This document shows, in pieces, positions 1 to 11,789 of a stretch of DNA of 64,000 nucleotides (position 1 is its first letter; the number at the start of each line of letters is the position of its first letter). A program made the position numbers and the translations under genes. The notes beneath the pieces were generated by a model, which did no database searches, was not told where the DNA came from, and worked only from the letters and a program-made list of their open reading frames with translations. The stretch is from Sepioteuthis lessoniana (lineage: Eukaryota; Mollusca; Cephalopoda; Myopsida; Loliginidae), in the NCBI GenBank assembly GCA_963585895.1, contig OY757904.1:86524543-86588542 (forward strand). Direction: 5' to 3'.

Positions 1-841
1 TTGCTGCAGTGCAAGAGACTCACTTCACTTTTTGGTCTTTTCACCCACTGCAGTGCTGGGGAGTCTTTGCAGGTGACGGGAAACCTTAATTTACTGTGTG
101 CTAGTCGGGGCGGTTACCGGGAATAAGTGGTGGGGATCCTTTCAGTAGGGGATTAGGGACTTCGCCATCAAATACAACCGAGAGCTCAAACTAGATAGGG
201 CTAAGAAGGCGAAGTCTTTAGAAGACAGACTTTCCCGCGCGATGGAGAGGGGGGGACTCTTTAGCCGTAGATCTAGCTAGGCGGGAACTTGAGTGCGAGG
301 CTAGCGATCGTTACAAGATTTGTGTAGTTAGAACTAGGTTTAAAAGAATTTCAAACGAAGCCATGAAATGTAGCGCATTCATGCATAAGAAATGTGCGAA
401 GGTTTCCCCATCGGTACATAAAGTTAATCACGTCCCCGGATGGGCACGCGTTACGGTCTAATCGTGAAATGCGCGAGGTCTTTCGGGCACACTTTTGTGA
501 TCGCTTTGCCCGTTGTCCTGACCTCCCAGTTCAGAAATTTCGTAGCTATTTAGCCGACTTCCCCCGCCTTGGGGAGGCGGAAGAGGCTAGCTGTGAGTGT
601 TTGGTTACTGAATGCAAAGTCCGTGATTCGTTGAAGCAGGTCGACCTCAACAAGTCACTGGGACTGGATGGTTTGCCCTACGAAGTGTACTTGAGAATGT
701 CACACAGGTTTGTCCCTATTCTGACGGATATGTTCAACCATTGGTTTGCCCAGGGAGTCACTCCTGCTAGCATTACCAAAGGTGTGATCATATTGCCGAA
801 GAAATGTGGCACGCATGTTTGTTAGATGATTACAGACCCAT
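1..841 (+). pseudogene. LINE copy 1, ORF2 remnant: APE endonuclease to RT start
   Basis: This is the 5' part of a decayed ORF2 of an APE-type non-LTR retrotransposon. Near base 5-30 a frame reads AAVQETHF, the endonuclease motif carrying the catalytic Glu. Much of the rest of the endonuclease is deleted, and the linker before RT resumes near 150. The open stretch 394-825 carries the block before the RT palm (KSLGLDGLPYEVY) and the start of RT. Frames change several times, so no protein is made. The same blocks occur in the minus-strand copy at 16.6-19.9 kb, which shows that both belong to one family. The window edge cuts the 5' end. A solo LTR interrupts the copy at 842. The assignment to the L1/Tx1 group rests on the endonuclease plus the C-terminal Cys-rich motif and is less certain than the LINE call. 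Confidence 0.85.
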
Positions 842-1649
842 TGTGAGAATACCCACCTCTGCAGCTCGTTGCATAAGTTACTAACCCCAACGTCGAGAAC
901 TTATGTGTGGCCGGATCGAGCGAGAGGCAGGTTCACTGGGAAAAGAACAAAAACACAACAACTTTGTGGTTAGAACGCCAAGGAAGGATGGAGAGCGTGT
1001 AACACTTTGTGGATAATTAGTTCTAGTTTGAGTTTAGGCTGGCAAAAGATTATCTTAACTAACTGGGTCCGGCTGGTAATGTCGCTGTTCGTTGTTTCTT
1101 GTTCCGGCCTATCAACTTTCCTCGAACCCAAACTAAGTCTAACTGCTAGGACTCAAAACGCACCTGTATATATACAGAATGTTTCATTATTTCCGGCCAA
1201 GGGACACCCACGAATAAACCCATAACTTTGGTGGGGGGCCATTTCTCTCTTTAAAAAAAAAATGAACATAAAAATAATTCCGAGCCTAACCGTCTCCGAT
1301 ACAGGGACATTAAATTCAGACCCTTTTAAGTTTTTGACCAGTACCCGACAAGTAATTAACACTTACCCACGTCCGTGGCCATATGTATAAACATTTTCTT
1401 ATCTAGAGTTCCTTAATCTAGTTAATGGGTTTTCCTAACATTTGAAATTTGATACCCAGGCCGAATCTAACTCATCTTGCCACATATATATGTGTGTGTA
1501 TATGTGTGTGTGTATGTGCGTAGGTGTGCGTGTGTGCACACACATGTGCGTGGGCGTATATATATATACACACACACGCACACATGTATGGGTGCACACA
1601 CATACATGTGTATACATGTATGTGCATATATCCAACTCATAGTGTCGCA
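842..1649 (-). mobile_element. Solo LTR of the 48.8-59.0 kb metavirus family, inside LINE copy 1
   Basis: The segment starts TGTGAGAATACCC and ends GTGTCGCA. It matches the two LTRs at 48764-49558 and 58268-59041 along its whole length, including the CTGTATATATACAG palindrome near 1167 and a long TG/CA dinucleotide tract at about 1480-1625. It splits the LINE between the RT residues LDDYRPI and ELKILARVLANR. About 15 bases of LINE expected at the junction are missing, and the flanks CCAT and TCAT differ by one base, so the target duplication is imperfect. It is visibly more diverged than the paired LTRs, so it is an older insertion. Strand is given in the sense of element transcription. Confidence 0.9.
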
Positions 1650-3450
1650 TCATAGAATTAAAGATTTTGGCCCGAGTCTTAGCAAACCGTTTGCAGCTTG
1701 TTATTAGTGATCTGATTGGACCGGAGCAGAACTACGCAGTGAAGGGAAGATCGATCCAGAACAACTTGCATTTGGCTCACGAGATCCTAGAGGGGTTAAA
1801 AGACGACACTGAAGCCGCACTGATCAATTTAGATCAGTCTAAGGCCTTCAACAGGGTGGACCATCGGTTCTTGGCGACGGTTCTGGAGATTCGAACCGTA
1901 GTTCCGCAAATGGAACAGCATGTTGTACCACAACCTGCAGACGCTCGGGGGCGTTCGTGATCAAGCGATCAAGCGATCGGTCCGGCAGGACTGCCCCTTG
2001 TTCTCAACTTCCTCGCTTTGGGGCCCTTACTCCGTTGGCTTAAGAATGAGAGGGCTAGTCCGGCCTTGCGTGGAGACCCCTTTGCCGGCCGCGTTAGGGC
2101 GAAGTTCTCTGCGTACGCCGATTATATCACTCTCTTTGTGTCCCGCCGACTGGACATACTGGCTATGAAGAAGGTGGTTGCGAGGTATGAAGTAGCAGAT
2201 ACCAAGATCAATTTTGAAAAAAGTGAAGGTCTGCGGCTGGGTACCTCGAGGGGTGGCTTTCCCCTGCCAGAGCCCTTGCGCTGGAGTGACGGACCCATCC
2301 GTATTCTCAGGTGTGGTTCAGGCCCGGCCTCCAACTGGAGCGAAATTGGTTGGAGGCATGGGCTAAGGTAGAAGCACAGGTGGATACCTGGCTTCGAAGG
2401 TGGTTGTCCTTACATGACAGGGCGGAGGTCTGCATCAGGTACATCTACCCCTATATCGTTTAGCATAATTCCCCTGCACAATGATCATCGGGTGGCGCTA
2501 AAACGATCTCTTTTCAGATTACTTAAGAAAGACCGAAGCCCGTTGGTCTATGGTCAGTCTGCTGCCAACGTCCTCGAACTGGGGGTCTGGGCATGCCTTA
2601 TCTGGGGAGCCACTGGCTCGCCAAGAGAGTGGCTTACCTAGGCTGATCCTTGACAAGGGACATGCTGTGGGGACAAAAGGTGAGAGACGTCTTTCCTCGC
2701 CTGAAATCCAATCCCATGGCCGAAGGCTGTTGTAAGCCTAGGGATGAAGTACCGTTCGCCCGAGAGTGCCGTAAGGCCCTCCATAACCTTCCTGGGTCCA
2801 GTGACCTTTCTCAGCCTCCTGTATCGGGAGTTAGTGGTGGGTCCCGCTTCGGATCCTCTGGTGGAGCGGTTCGGCTGGTCGCTGGGAGAGATTCGCTTTC
2901 AATGGAATTGGGAGCTGGATAGCGCGGGCCCTCAACGACCGGGCTTTCAGGCGTGCTTGGCAGACATGCCTGATTGTTTCCGCTGCAGCAGTGGTTTAGA
3001 GGAAACGGCTTTGCACGTCTTCTACTACTGCGAGCGGGTTCACCCGTTTTGGAGTCACGTCAGTCCCAAACAGCTCGTGCAGCACGACGTTGGTTACGTC
3101 GTAGACAATGTTGATTCTCCGTATCAAGGTGAGAAGCGTGTGGTGTTTCTCGCGATCTTAGCAGAGGCTAGAATGGAGATTTGGGAGACGCGAAACAAGG
3201 ATTGTATGACGGTGCAAACCTTTCTCATCGTGATCTGATCTTGTTCTTTAGTCATCAGCTTTGAGTCAAGATTAGACGATAGAAAACGCTTGGTCTGCAT
3301 AACATTCGATAAAAAGTGGTTGTATGCAGCGAGCCTGGTCGTACGAAAGGGGGTAACGTTGGAATCATCTTTCCCTCCTCTTCCTGCACATGACGACGAT
3401 GTTTCGGATCCTTCGGGACCTCAACGCCTGCGAGTAGGATTTCTTGTACC
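1650..3450 (+). pseudogene. LINE copy 1, ORF2 remnant: RT and C-terminal Cys domain
   Basis: This is the continuation of ORF2 after the solo LTR. It carries RT blocks in several frames: ARVLANRLQ, YAVKGRSIQ, ALINLDQSKAFNRVDHR (with the first catalytic Asp), SVRQDCP, and the palm motif, which here reads AYADYIT where a functional LINE has the F/YADD form. The second catalytic Asp of that pair is therefore replaced by Tyr. Further on come the thumb region and the C-terminal Cys-rich motif CFRCSSGLEETALHVFYYC (about 2975-3033). Frameshifts near 1890, 2000, 2300, 2640 and 3240 break the frame. The last recognisable coding block (KKWLYAASLVVRKG) lies at about 3308-3350. This copy is dead as an autonomous element. 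Confidence 0.85.
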
Positions 3451-3715
3451 CCTTTACCCCCTAGTTAGCTGTACGAGGTGTGTTATTGACCCTACCACTT
3501 AGTTTTTAGTCTCCAAGATCTTCCCTATCCCCTCCATTTTTTATCACCTTAACCTTCTTCTAGTCCTATCTTTTTGAGGATCTTGAACCCACATTACTGT
3601 AATCTATACTACTCTTTACTCGCTACGCCCTCTCCTGCGTTTCTTTTATCTCATTAGTTTATATCCACTCCCTCATAGGGATAGTCCCTCCTTTGTGGTT
3701 AATCTAGCCATTTGG
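3451..3715 (+). other. LINE copy 1, 3' untranslated region
   Basis: The stretch is non-coding and aligns by eye with the reverse complement of 16190-16480 in LINE copy 2. Shared strings include CCCCCTAGTTAG, GAGGATCTTGA and AGGGATAG. No poly-A tail remains, and the end is set where the similarity to copy 2 fades. Confidence 0.6.
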
Positions 3716-3779
3716 AGTCGTTCTGGCTGAGACCCCATTTTCCGTGGTCGATGCTCGCCACTGAAATGCTTCAGCAGCG

Positions 3780-4885
3780 ATCGCACAACTTGATCCTCGA
3801 ACGTATCAGCTCCTTAACGTGGCCCTGTTAAGAGAAGGTGTCCAGCTTCAGGTTGGAGTATCTCCCGAGATTCCCTCCAGAATCGTTGAAGCACACTGCC
3901 AGGAGGCAAACACGAAGCAGACGGGCAGGAGCCTCCTGATTCCAGCGGTTCATCCGAACCGAACCCGGTGCTGGTAAAGGAAAGAGGTCTCCAACTTCTG
4001 GTTGGAGTATCTCCGGCGATTCCCCCCGCCCCGGATTCGTCTAAGCAGACGGGTAGGAGCCAAACACGAAACAGACGGGCAGGAGCCTCTCGATTTCAGC
4101 AGTTCACCCGAACTGAACGCGACCCTGTAAAGAGAAGGAGGCCTCCAGTTTCTGGTTAGAGCATTTCACAGGAATCGTCAAAGCAGACGGCCAGGAGGCA
4201 AACACGAAGAAGGCGGACAGAAACTTCCCGATTCCAGCGGTTCACCCGAACCAAACATGGACCGGTTGAAGGAAAGAACATTCCGGTCTCTTCACCTTTG
4301 TTCCGAGCCGCTGGCTGCTAGGAAATCCCTGTAGCTAGCAGTGCCTATCCTACTGATTGCCTATCCCTGCCGTCCTTGCCGCTACCTCGTCTGCCTGCCG
4401 TTTTGCCTGTTCCCGACACCAGCTCTATCCTCAAATCTCCCGCTGTTCGAAGACCCTCTGACCCGAGTACTCGGGAGATACTCAATAAACATGTCTTATT
4501 TGTTTTCAGCCTTTTAGTTCTAGCCTAGCTCTTAAAGACAGCTTCCGACTCCAGACCTCAAGTCCGACCAGCCCGCAGTCTAGCGACCAAACCGACGACC
4601 CTGCCGATATCCAGTATCAACCACACCGACGACCAGTACCTACCAAACCGACGACCCTGCCAACGATCAGCCTACTGCCGACGACCAAGTCCTGGACCAA
4701 CGATCAACCAGCCTCCCGTTGATCACTTTTCCAGCACCGAACTGTACATAATCCGGTCAATAAATTTGTACCTTTTTCTTGTTATACTGTTGCCCTGAGT
4801 TTGTCTCTTCATTGTCTTAGCTGTTCACATTAATTCACGTTTATAAGTCAAGTAGAGTCGACATCCTTATGGGCCCTGCTACATA
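3780..4885 (+). mobile_element. LTR-like fragment with tandem repeats
   Basis: This looks like the U3-R-U5 part of an LTR retrotransposon. It holds a tandem repeat (listed separately), then AATAAA signals near 4484 and 4760, a short CGACGACC-type minisatellite at about 4560-4720, and an end at GGGCCCTGCTACA. The last ~125 bases resemble the reverse complement of 14734-14870 (shared AATAAATT, TTCATTGTCTTNNGCTGT and GGGTCGAC-like blocks), so the two are members of one LTR family. I see no coding region. The left boundary is not visible as a clear TG terminus. Confidence 0.5.
3837..4277 (+). repeat. Three tandem copies of a ~148 bp unit
   Basis: Three consecutive units begin near 3837, 3988 and 4137. 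Each has the order TCCAGCTTC/TCCAACTTC, GGTTGGAGTATCTC, AAGCAGACGGGNAGGAG, CAAACACGAA, GATTCCAGCGGTTCACCCGAAC. The units differ by several substitutions, so the repeat is not young. It lies inside the LTR-like fragment. Confidence 0.75.
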
Positions 4886-5174
4886 TGTAAATTATCGTAG
4901 CCGTCCTGGCTTCTCAAAGCAAAAATCTCCGGTTTAGATAAAACGCCAAGTTCCCCGTGACGCCATCCTGCAACAACGTCGTGCCTACGTTCGTGAGTGA
5001 ACTTGTTATTAACATATGAACTATTTTTTTGAAATAGATTAATTCTGCCAGCCGTTAGGAAACAGTTCGTAACCACAAGATAAAATAGATCATATTTAAA
5101 AGGCTCCTCTTCGAAGAACAATGAAGTATTTCATTACTACTTATATTTAACAGAGGAACTTCCTGTACGTGATA
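4886..5174. other. No recognisable gene
   Basis: This is an AT-rich spacer between two LTR-like fragments. Short open frames exist on both strands but have no features I recognise. Confidence 0.5.
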
Positions 5175-5202
5175 GTTAAGGGGCTTCTGTAAGCCCCTTA
5201 AC
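5175..5202. repeat. Perfect 12-bp inverted repeat, 4-base loop
   Basis: The arms GTTAAGGGGCTT and AAGCCCCTTAAC are perfectly complementary around the loop CTGT. There is no T-run after it in either direction. It may be the terminal part of a decayed mobile element, since it sits at the edge of an LTR-like fragment. Confidence 0.8.
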
Positions 5203-5930
5203 TCAGCCCAGAAAAGAAGTTGCCGGTGCCTCCTGCAAGCAGCGACCACAAAAATCGATGCGTGGCTGGGCTAAGGCCCGTTTGATTGGTGTCTGTTCCT
5301 CTCCCAACAGCAAGCCGCCAAACGTGGTGTCTGCCTCCCTACCACCAACCAAAGCTGCCGACGTGGGAACCAACCAATCTCAGCCGCAGACCCTGCACAG
5401 CGATGCCAGCTTCCAACCAATTACCGCTGCTCTCTCATTCAAACAGACCTTTTCAGGTAGAATTTCAGAAAGTCATTTTAAGGTCTAACTTCAGAAAGTC
5501 TTTTCTGATCTCCTCTCTACACTCCTTCGCAGATACCACGAGACGACGACGAAGCAGCCAGCCACACTTGCAGCAAGCCAGCATCACCAGCTCTAGCATC
5601 ACTAAGCCGCGGACAATTGAAGACAAGCTCCAACTTCAACAGCTGTTTCTGAGCCACTAAGCAACAGCACCTGCAGACCAGCTCCAGCTACATCCAGCAG
5701 ACGTTCCTGGTCCACCAAGCAGCAGACAAGCGACAACTCTGCTCGGATTGTCACCAGCATTTTGAGGCCACGTCGACACACACTCCCTTAACCAAGGATT
5801 GCAAAAGCTTGGGCATCGATCATCCAGCCTCTGCAATAAATTCGTCCACATCTTCGACCGTCGCCAGCTACATCTATAACCTAACCATTAAGCTATTCCT
5901 ACGAACGGCAACGAGCACTGAGACCATCCT
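5203..5930 (+). mobile_element. LTR-like fragment, related to the solo LTRs at 10.5-14.0 kb
   Basis: This fragment carries the paired motif TTTTCAGGTNNAATTCAGAAAGTC (at about 5451 and again near 5485), which also occurs at 13285 and 13376 in a solo LTR. It is followed by a CAG/CCA-rich stretch that translates to Gln, Thr, Ser and Pro, and by a GCAATAAATTCG polyadenylation-like signal near 5836. The open frames in it (for example 5286-5660) are low-complexity products of the repeats and I do not regard them as genes. Confidence 0.5.
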
Positions 5931-6094
5931 TATCCTCTAGACGGGTTGTCAATGGAAATGATTGGATTAAAAATTATTTACAAATGTTGAAAAAGGTTTT
6001 CATGTTTTATGCTCACTGCGTTTTATCTATGCTCTTTTAAACTACATGAAAGACAAGTTTAAAATTTTAATGGAAAATAACTATAATTATAAAA

Positions 6095-6259
6095 AGGTAC
6101 GAATTCACAAAACTAAAAAACCTTGCATGGCTATGTAATCCTAGTAAAATAACATTGCAAATAGCATTTCTATCATAGAAATATATACCTGCACATGATA
6201 TGATTACTAAAATTACAAAAAGCTTTTATAGATAAAGTTAAGTGTTGAAATGGTTCCAT
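6095..6259 (-). repeat. Satellite S1, partial units
   Basis: The stretch carries the S1 landmarks in reverse orientation: TAGTAAAATAACATTGCAAATAG, ATATATACCTGCAC and GATATGATTA. It is cut on the right by an LTR. The bases 5931-6094 to its left are AT-rich with no recognised feature. Confidence 0.75.
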
Positions 6260-7113
6260 TGTGACAGAGAGAACTCCACCCCACCCCCAGACTGATTGAT
6301 TAATTAACGATTCTGGGGAAATAATTAAGGAATCTAATTTTTTAATACTGCTTTAAACAAAGCGTCGACCATATGTGGAGAAAGTTGGTCAGCTTGGCGG
6401 TTTACATATAATTATGCATGGGCGTGCCCAGAGATCATCGAAATCCCGCCCCTAATTTATATAAGCAGAGTACGACGCCCATAGATCAGTAAAGATCAGA
6501 TCAAGGAAGACGAGAGATCAAGAGAGGCAGAGAAAGGCTCAGTGCAGAACCCATCCGAGAATAGTCCGAGAATTTCGGGCGAAACCAAGATTGAAGTTCG
6601 AAGCAAAAGCCGAGACGAACAATTTCTTCTTTGTTTTTGGGGGTTTTTTGTTTTTTTTTTTGTTTTTTTTTGTTAAGATAACCAAGAAATGATAGTTGCC
6701 TCCCTTACGCCTTTTGTTTGTCTGTCACATTTCCGAACGAACGAATAAGTTTCGTAAGACCTTTTTCTTTCTTTCTTTTTGTATTCTACACACTTCTGTA
6801 AATATATATATAGTTAGATAAAAAAACAATAGCTTTGAGAAATTTGAAAGTGTTGTTCTCCTTCTTCTTGTGTACTTTTGTGAACCGCGACAGGTACAAT
6901 CTCTCTCCCAGCAGCGATTTTATTTCAGCGTGGATTCCAGCCAAAATTGGAAACGATCTAAGGTAACTAAAACACTTCATTTGGATCAAAATACACAACG
7001 TGGCGAATAGCTACAGTTATCTCGGATTGGCAAGCAGAGCCGAAGAATTGAATGTCGGCAAAAATTCCCAGGCGGAGCTAGACGTATCGGCCAGAGCTAG
7101 ATTCGCAACGTCA
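6260..7113 (+). mobile_element. LTR-like element B, copy 1
   Basis: The segment runs from TGTGACAGAGAGAAC to CGCAACGTCA and is matched, in inverted orientation, by 32669-33844. Both copies share a promoter-like TATA region, the CAGAACCCATCCGAG block, the CGAAGCAAAAGCCGAGACGAAC block and the TTGGCTGGAATCCACGC region (reverse in copy 2). No coding region is seen. Copy 1 has a T-rich expansion at about 6630-6675. The terminal TG and CA and the dispersed two-copy distribution suggest a solo LTR. I could not find a matching target duplication, so a DNA-type element is not excluded. Confidence 0.6.
6457..6466 (+). promoter_or_regulatory. TATA box-like element in LTR B
   Basis: TTATATAAGC lies ~200 bases inside the element and is followed by GC-richer sequence and then purine-rich, transcript-like sequence. 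The other copy has a weaker TTTAAATAAGC at the same relative place (about 33320-33335, minus strand). Confidence 0.45.
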
Positions 7114-7589
7114 GACCATAACACTATAAATTAATTGACAATACAAATAGATAACGAAACTTCTTTGGAAACACAACAACGAAAGGTTTATTACAGTAGC
7201 AGAAGCAAACGAATCAGAGTGAGAAAAGGTTCTTTTTAGTGTCGCCGGATAATATGTTGGTCCTTTAGTTTGTTCGAAGTGTGTCACTGTAGAAAGTAGC
7301 TCGTGTGATTGGCCGCAAGGCTGGTTCTTCTGTGTGTGAAGCTAGTAGCAGCGTGTTCTTCATGGAAGGTGTTCCAAGTGTAATGTCCGTAGCTGAGGAC
7401 GTGTGAGAGGTCTGTCTTGGCTGCTAACTTGGTGCTCTCTAACTGTCGACCGACCTCCAAAAAGGGTTAGAAAAAATAGTTCTAGAGAGGAAGGAGGAAT
7501 CTGCGCTCTGCCCCTGATTGGTCAGTGTGTGGCCAAATCGGTTGGCGGTAGCATTGATTTGCGAGAGGAAATAGATCTGTGACTGCTAC
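7114..7589. other. Repeat-derived segment without a gene
   Basis: The only clear structure is a ~117-base block at 7256-7372 that recurs almost unchanged at 8179-8293 (shared TTGGTCCTTTAGTTTGTT, GTGTGTCACTGTAG, AAGTAGCTCGTGTGATTGG and GAAGCTAGTAGCAGCGTG). It is probably an LTR or transposon fragment. No coding region is seen. Confidence 0.55.
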
Positions 7590-8717
7590 AAAAGTGAAAT
7601 GCTAAAACGATTTTAACAGTCAGAAAGCAACTCATTTTTGCTACGTTTTGCATCTAGTTCACTAAACTAAAAAATAAAATTACCACAGCAACGTAGATCT
7701 AGTAAAATAACTTTGCAAATAGTATTTCTTTCATAAAAATATATATACCTGTACACGATACGATTGGTGACAATAGAAAGGCCTTTGAAAAATACAGAGA
7801 AATTCATGTACGCTAAAACTATAAAAATAGTGAAAGTTGTAAGTATTTTCGCTGTTTTACTACGAATTCACAATAATCCCGAATACGGTTATGTAATTCT
7901 GGTAGAAAAAAACACTGCAAATATTATTTCTATCATAAAAATGTATACCTCCGCATGATATTATTAGTGATAATGGAAAAGCTTTTGAAAAATACGGAGA
8001 ACTTCATGTACGCTAAATCTATTTTTTTTAAGTCAAAAACTAGGCATTTTCGCTATGTTTTGTCACTAATTCACAAAACCAAAAAAAACGTATACGGTAA
8101 TGTAAAATAACATAGCAAATAGTATTTCTATCATCAAAGTTTTTGCCCTAACACAATCTAATTCTTAATTAGATTGGTCCTTTAGTTTGTTGAAAGTGTG
8201 TCACTGTAGCAAGTAGCTCGTGTGATTGGCCGTAAGGCTGGTTATTCTGTGTGTGAAGCTAGTAGCAGCGTGTTCTTCATGAAAAGTGTTTCAAAGTTTT
8301 TGCCCAAACACAATCTAATTCTTAATTTGATTGTGTTTGGGCAAAAATTTTGATGATAGAAATACTATTTGCAATGTTATTTTACATAACCGTATTGCTA
8401 TCATAAAAGAATATACTTGCATACTATCTGATTAGTAACAATAGGGAAGCCTACGGAAAATACGGAAAAATTCATGTACGCTATGAAAGCGATTAAAGTA
8501 CGCATTTTCGCTATATTTTGTTACAAATTTTAAAAAAACTGTGTATGGGTATATAATTCTAGTAAGATTACTATTCTATCTTAGAAATATATACCTGCAC
8601 ACGATCTAATAAGGGAAAATACTAAAAAACCTTTTACAGTGAAATTTCCGTCGGCTAAAACCATAGAAAAACATTTAGAAAATAGCATATTGTGGCTAAG
8701 TTTTGCATCTAATTCAC

Positions 8718-8744
<27 letters not shown>
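7590..8744 (-). repeat. Satellite S1, reverse orientation
   Basis: Units of ~200 bp carry TTTGCATCTAATTCAC, CTAGTAAAATAAC, GCAAATAGTATTTCTATCAT, ATATATACCTGCACACGATATGATTA and CATGTACGCTAAAAC in this order. Similarity between units is only moderate, so the array is old. A palindromic insertion interrupts it at about 8103-8395, and a mariner interrupts it on the right. Confidence 0.8.
8103..8395. repeat. Large interrupted palindrome with a perfect 19-bp core stem
   Basis: The inner stem is perfect: TTTTTGCCCAAACACAATC (8297-8315) pairs with GATTGTGTTTGGGCAAAAA (8329-8347), with a 13-base loop. The outer arms also pair: satellite AATAGTATTTCTATCATCAAAG on the left with TTTTGATGATAGAAATACTATT on the right. 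Between them lies the 115-base block that is copied at 7256-7372. The right arm is a short stretch of S1 in the opposite orientation to its surroundings. Confidence 0.8.
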
Positions 8745-9446
<702 letters not shown>

Positions 9447-10501
9447 TTATTATATACCTGCACACGATATGATTAGGTGACAAAAGTGAAAATATTTTAA
9501 CAATACAGAGAACTTCATGTACGCTAAAACTATTTTAGAAAAAGTAAAAAAATAGACATTTTCGCTATGTTTTGCCACGAATTCACAAAAGTAATATTTC
9601 CGTGTACGCTTATGTAATTCTAGTGATATAATATTGTTTGCAATATCATTTTACTTGAATAACCGAACGCGGTTTTTTTAGTTTTGGGAATTAGATGCAA
9701 AACGTTAAGTAAAATAAGTTGCTTTATGACTTCTACAATTGTAGCATGCGTAAATTAATGGGTCTATATATAAAAGTTTTTAGTAATTACAGTAATTATA
9801 TCATATGCAGATATATTTTTCTATGAAAGGAATACTATTTGCAAAGTTATTTTACTAGAATTACACACTCTTGCAGAGTTTTTTTTTTTTTTTTAGTTTT
9901 CTGAATTCAAAGCAAAGTATAGCGAAAAGGCATAGATTCATTGTGTTTTTTTTAGTTATAGCGTACATGAAATTCTCCTTATTTTGCAAGGGCGTTTCTA
10001 TTGTCACTAATCATATCATGTGCGTGTATTTTTTTAATAGAAATACTATTTATAACGTTATTTTACAAGATTTACATACTTGTGCACCGGTTTTTTAGTT
10101 CAGTGAATTAGAAGCAAAATGTTGCTAAAATGGGTTGATATCTGATTTATTTCTATTGTTTCAGCATACGTATTTATGAAAGGTTTTAGTAATTTCAGTA
10201 ATCATATCATGTACAGGTAAAAAATGATAAAAATGCTATTTGCAATGTCATTTTACTTGAATTTACATATCCGTACACGGTTTTAGTCAGTTTTGTAAAT
10301 TAGATGCAGAATATATCTAAAATAAGTAGGTTAATGACCTTTTCTATTGTTTCAGCATACGTAAATTTCACTGTGCATCTATGAAAGGTTTTAGTAAATC
10401 CAGTTATCATATCGTGTGCCGGACTATGTCGATGATAGAAATATTTTTGCAATGTTATTTTACTAGATTTACATACTTGTGCCCTCGTTTTTAAATTAAT
10501 G
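9447..10501. repeat. Satellite S1 with a strand switch near 9637
   Basis: From 9447 to about 9637 the units read in reverse (CCTGCACACGATATGATTAG, TCATGTACGCTAAAAC). After that they read forward (TTTGCAATNTNATTTTAC, GCATACGTAAATTTCAC, ATCATATCGTGTGCAG). Forward landmarks at 9840, 10051, 10241 and 10448 give spacings of 211, 190 and 207 bases. Confidence 0.85.
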
Positions 10502-11789
10502 TGTTGTAGAGGCCGATCAATACACCGATCACCCCCGCAAACTTTTGAAATATAAGTGATTGATAACGAACTAGGCAAGAATGACAAAACAAGGGTGTTG
10601 TTTCGAAAAGCCAAACTTTATTATGGCGAATCGTAAATCGGTATAGCATACGGCGAACAGTCTCTGCGGCGGGATGGTGATCGTCGGAGCAAGATCTAGT
10701 CGCTGGTGCAGGTTTGGATAGCTGGTACAAGACTGGTGGTCGTTGGATAGGTGGTCGCTGGTGTAGGACTGGTATCTGCTGATGCCGGAAGGTGATCGCT
10801 GGTTCAGGACTGGTAGCTGCTGGTAGCTGCTGGTACAGAAAGCTGGTCGCTGGTTCAGGACTAGTAGCTGCTGGTTGGGAAGGTGATCACAGCTGTGTGA
10901 AGGTGGTCACTAGTGCAAGACTGGTTCCTGCTGGGGCAAGACTGGTAGCTGCTGGTGCAGGAAGGGGGTCGCTGCTGCAGAAAGGCTGTCGCTGGGGCAG
11001 GACTGGTAGCAGCTGGTGCAGAACTGGCAGTTGCTGGTGCAGGAAGGTGGTCGCTGGAGCACGGCTGGTTACTGCTTCTGCTAGGAAGAAGTCGCCGGTG
11101 TAGGAGTGGTAGTTGCTGCTGCAAGGAAGTGATCGCCTGTGCAAGAAGGCAGCTGCTGGTATCGTCTCAGAGGGTATTAGGTTTGACTTTCTGAATTAGA
11201 CCTGAAAAGGGCTATCAGATTGAGAGGCTGATAGTCGTGTCTGCTGCATTGTGCCGTCTCGGGATGTCTTTTCAAGTAGCCTTGAAAAGGGCTTTTAAGC
11301 AGAGAGGCTGGCAATGTTCCTGCGTCGTCTGCGGCTGGTCGTATTCCTGCGTCGTCTGCTGGCTAGAATCAGGATGTCGGCTTTAGGGGAAGCTTTGAGC
11401 AGTGCCTTATAGGCAGCTGCTGCTGATTAGGCTTCGGTCTTAGAGTGACCCGGGGAGAATCGGATTTCTCCCACACACTTGTGCGCTGCTGCTCTATGTG
11501 GTCTAAGTGGAATGAGTTTGCTTATTATTACAATATGATAGTGAGAAACTTTATTCTACTTCGACCATGTTTTTTTATTACAACCTATTTTGTCCATTAA
11601 TTGAGGACTGTCCTTAGAAAGACGGGCTGAATTTAATACTTAAAAAGAATGTCCTGTGCGGAGCGATTTAGTTCCCTAACGACTCGTTCCTAAATACTAT
11701 TGGCTGACGACATCAGTGACTCATCACTTCTTGGAAGTGGGGCTTGTTTGTTTTGTTTGGTTTGGTTTATGAGTAGCCGGTTGACTACA
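10502..11789 (-). mobile_element. Solo LTR A, copy 1, minus orientation
   Basis: The segment runs from TGTTGTAGAGGCC to GACTACA and is matched by the inverted copy at 12763-13994. Its flanks in the satellite, AATG and AGTG, fit a degenerate 4-bp target duplication. In element orientation it has a U3 part, the doubled TTCAGGNNTAATTCAGAAAGTC motif, a minisatellite of Thr/Ser/Gln/Pro codons and a polyadenylation signal before the end. Open frames across the minisatellite (10792-11194 and reverse) arise from the repeat and are not treated as genes. Confidence 0.75.

Noticed and set aside
1435..1653. Frames rich in Cys, Val, His and Thr
   Set aside because: They are translations of the TG/CA dinucleotide tract of the LTR; the same is true near 49.4 and 58.9 kb.
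10792..11194. Overlapping Gly/Ala/Val- and Pro/Thr-rich open frames on both strands
   Set aside because: They come from the minisatellite in LTR A; unit length divisible by three keeps all frames open.
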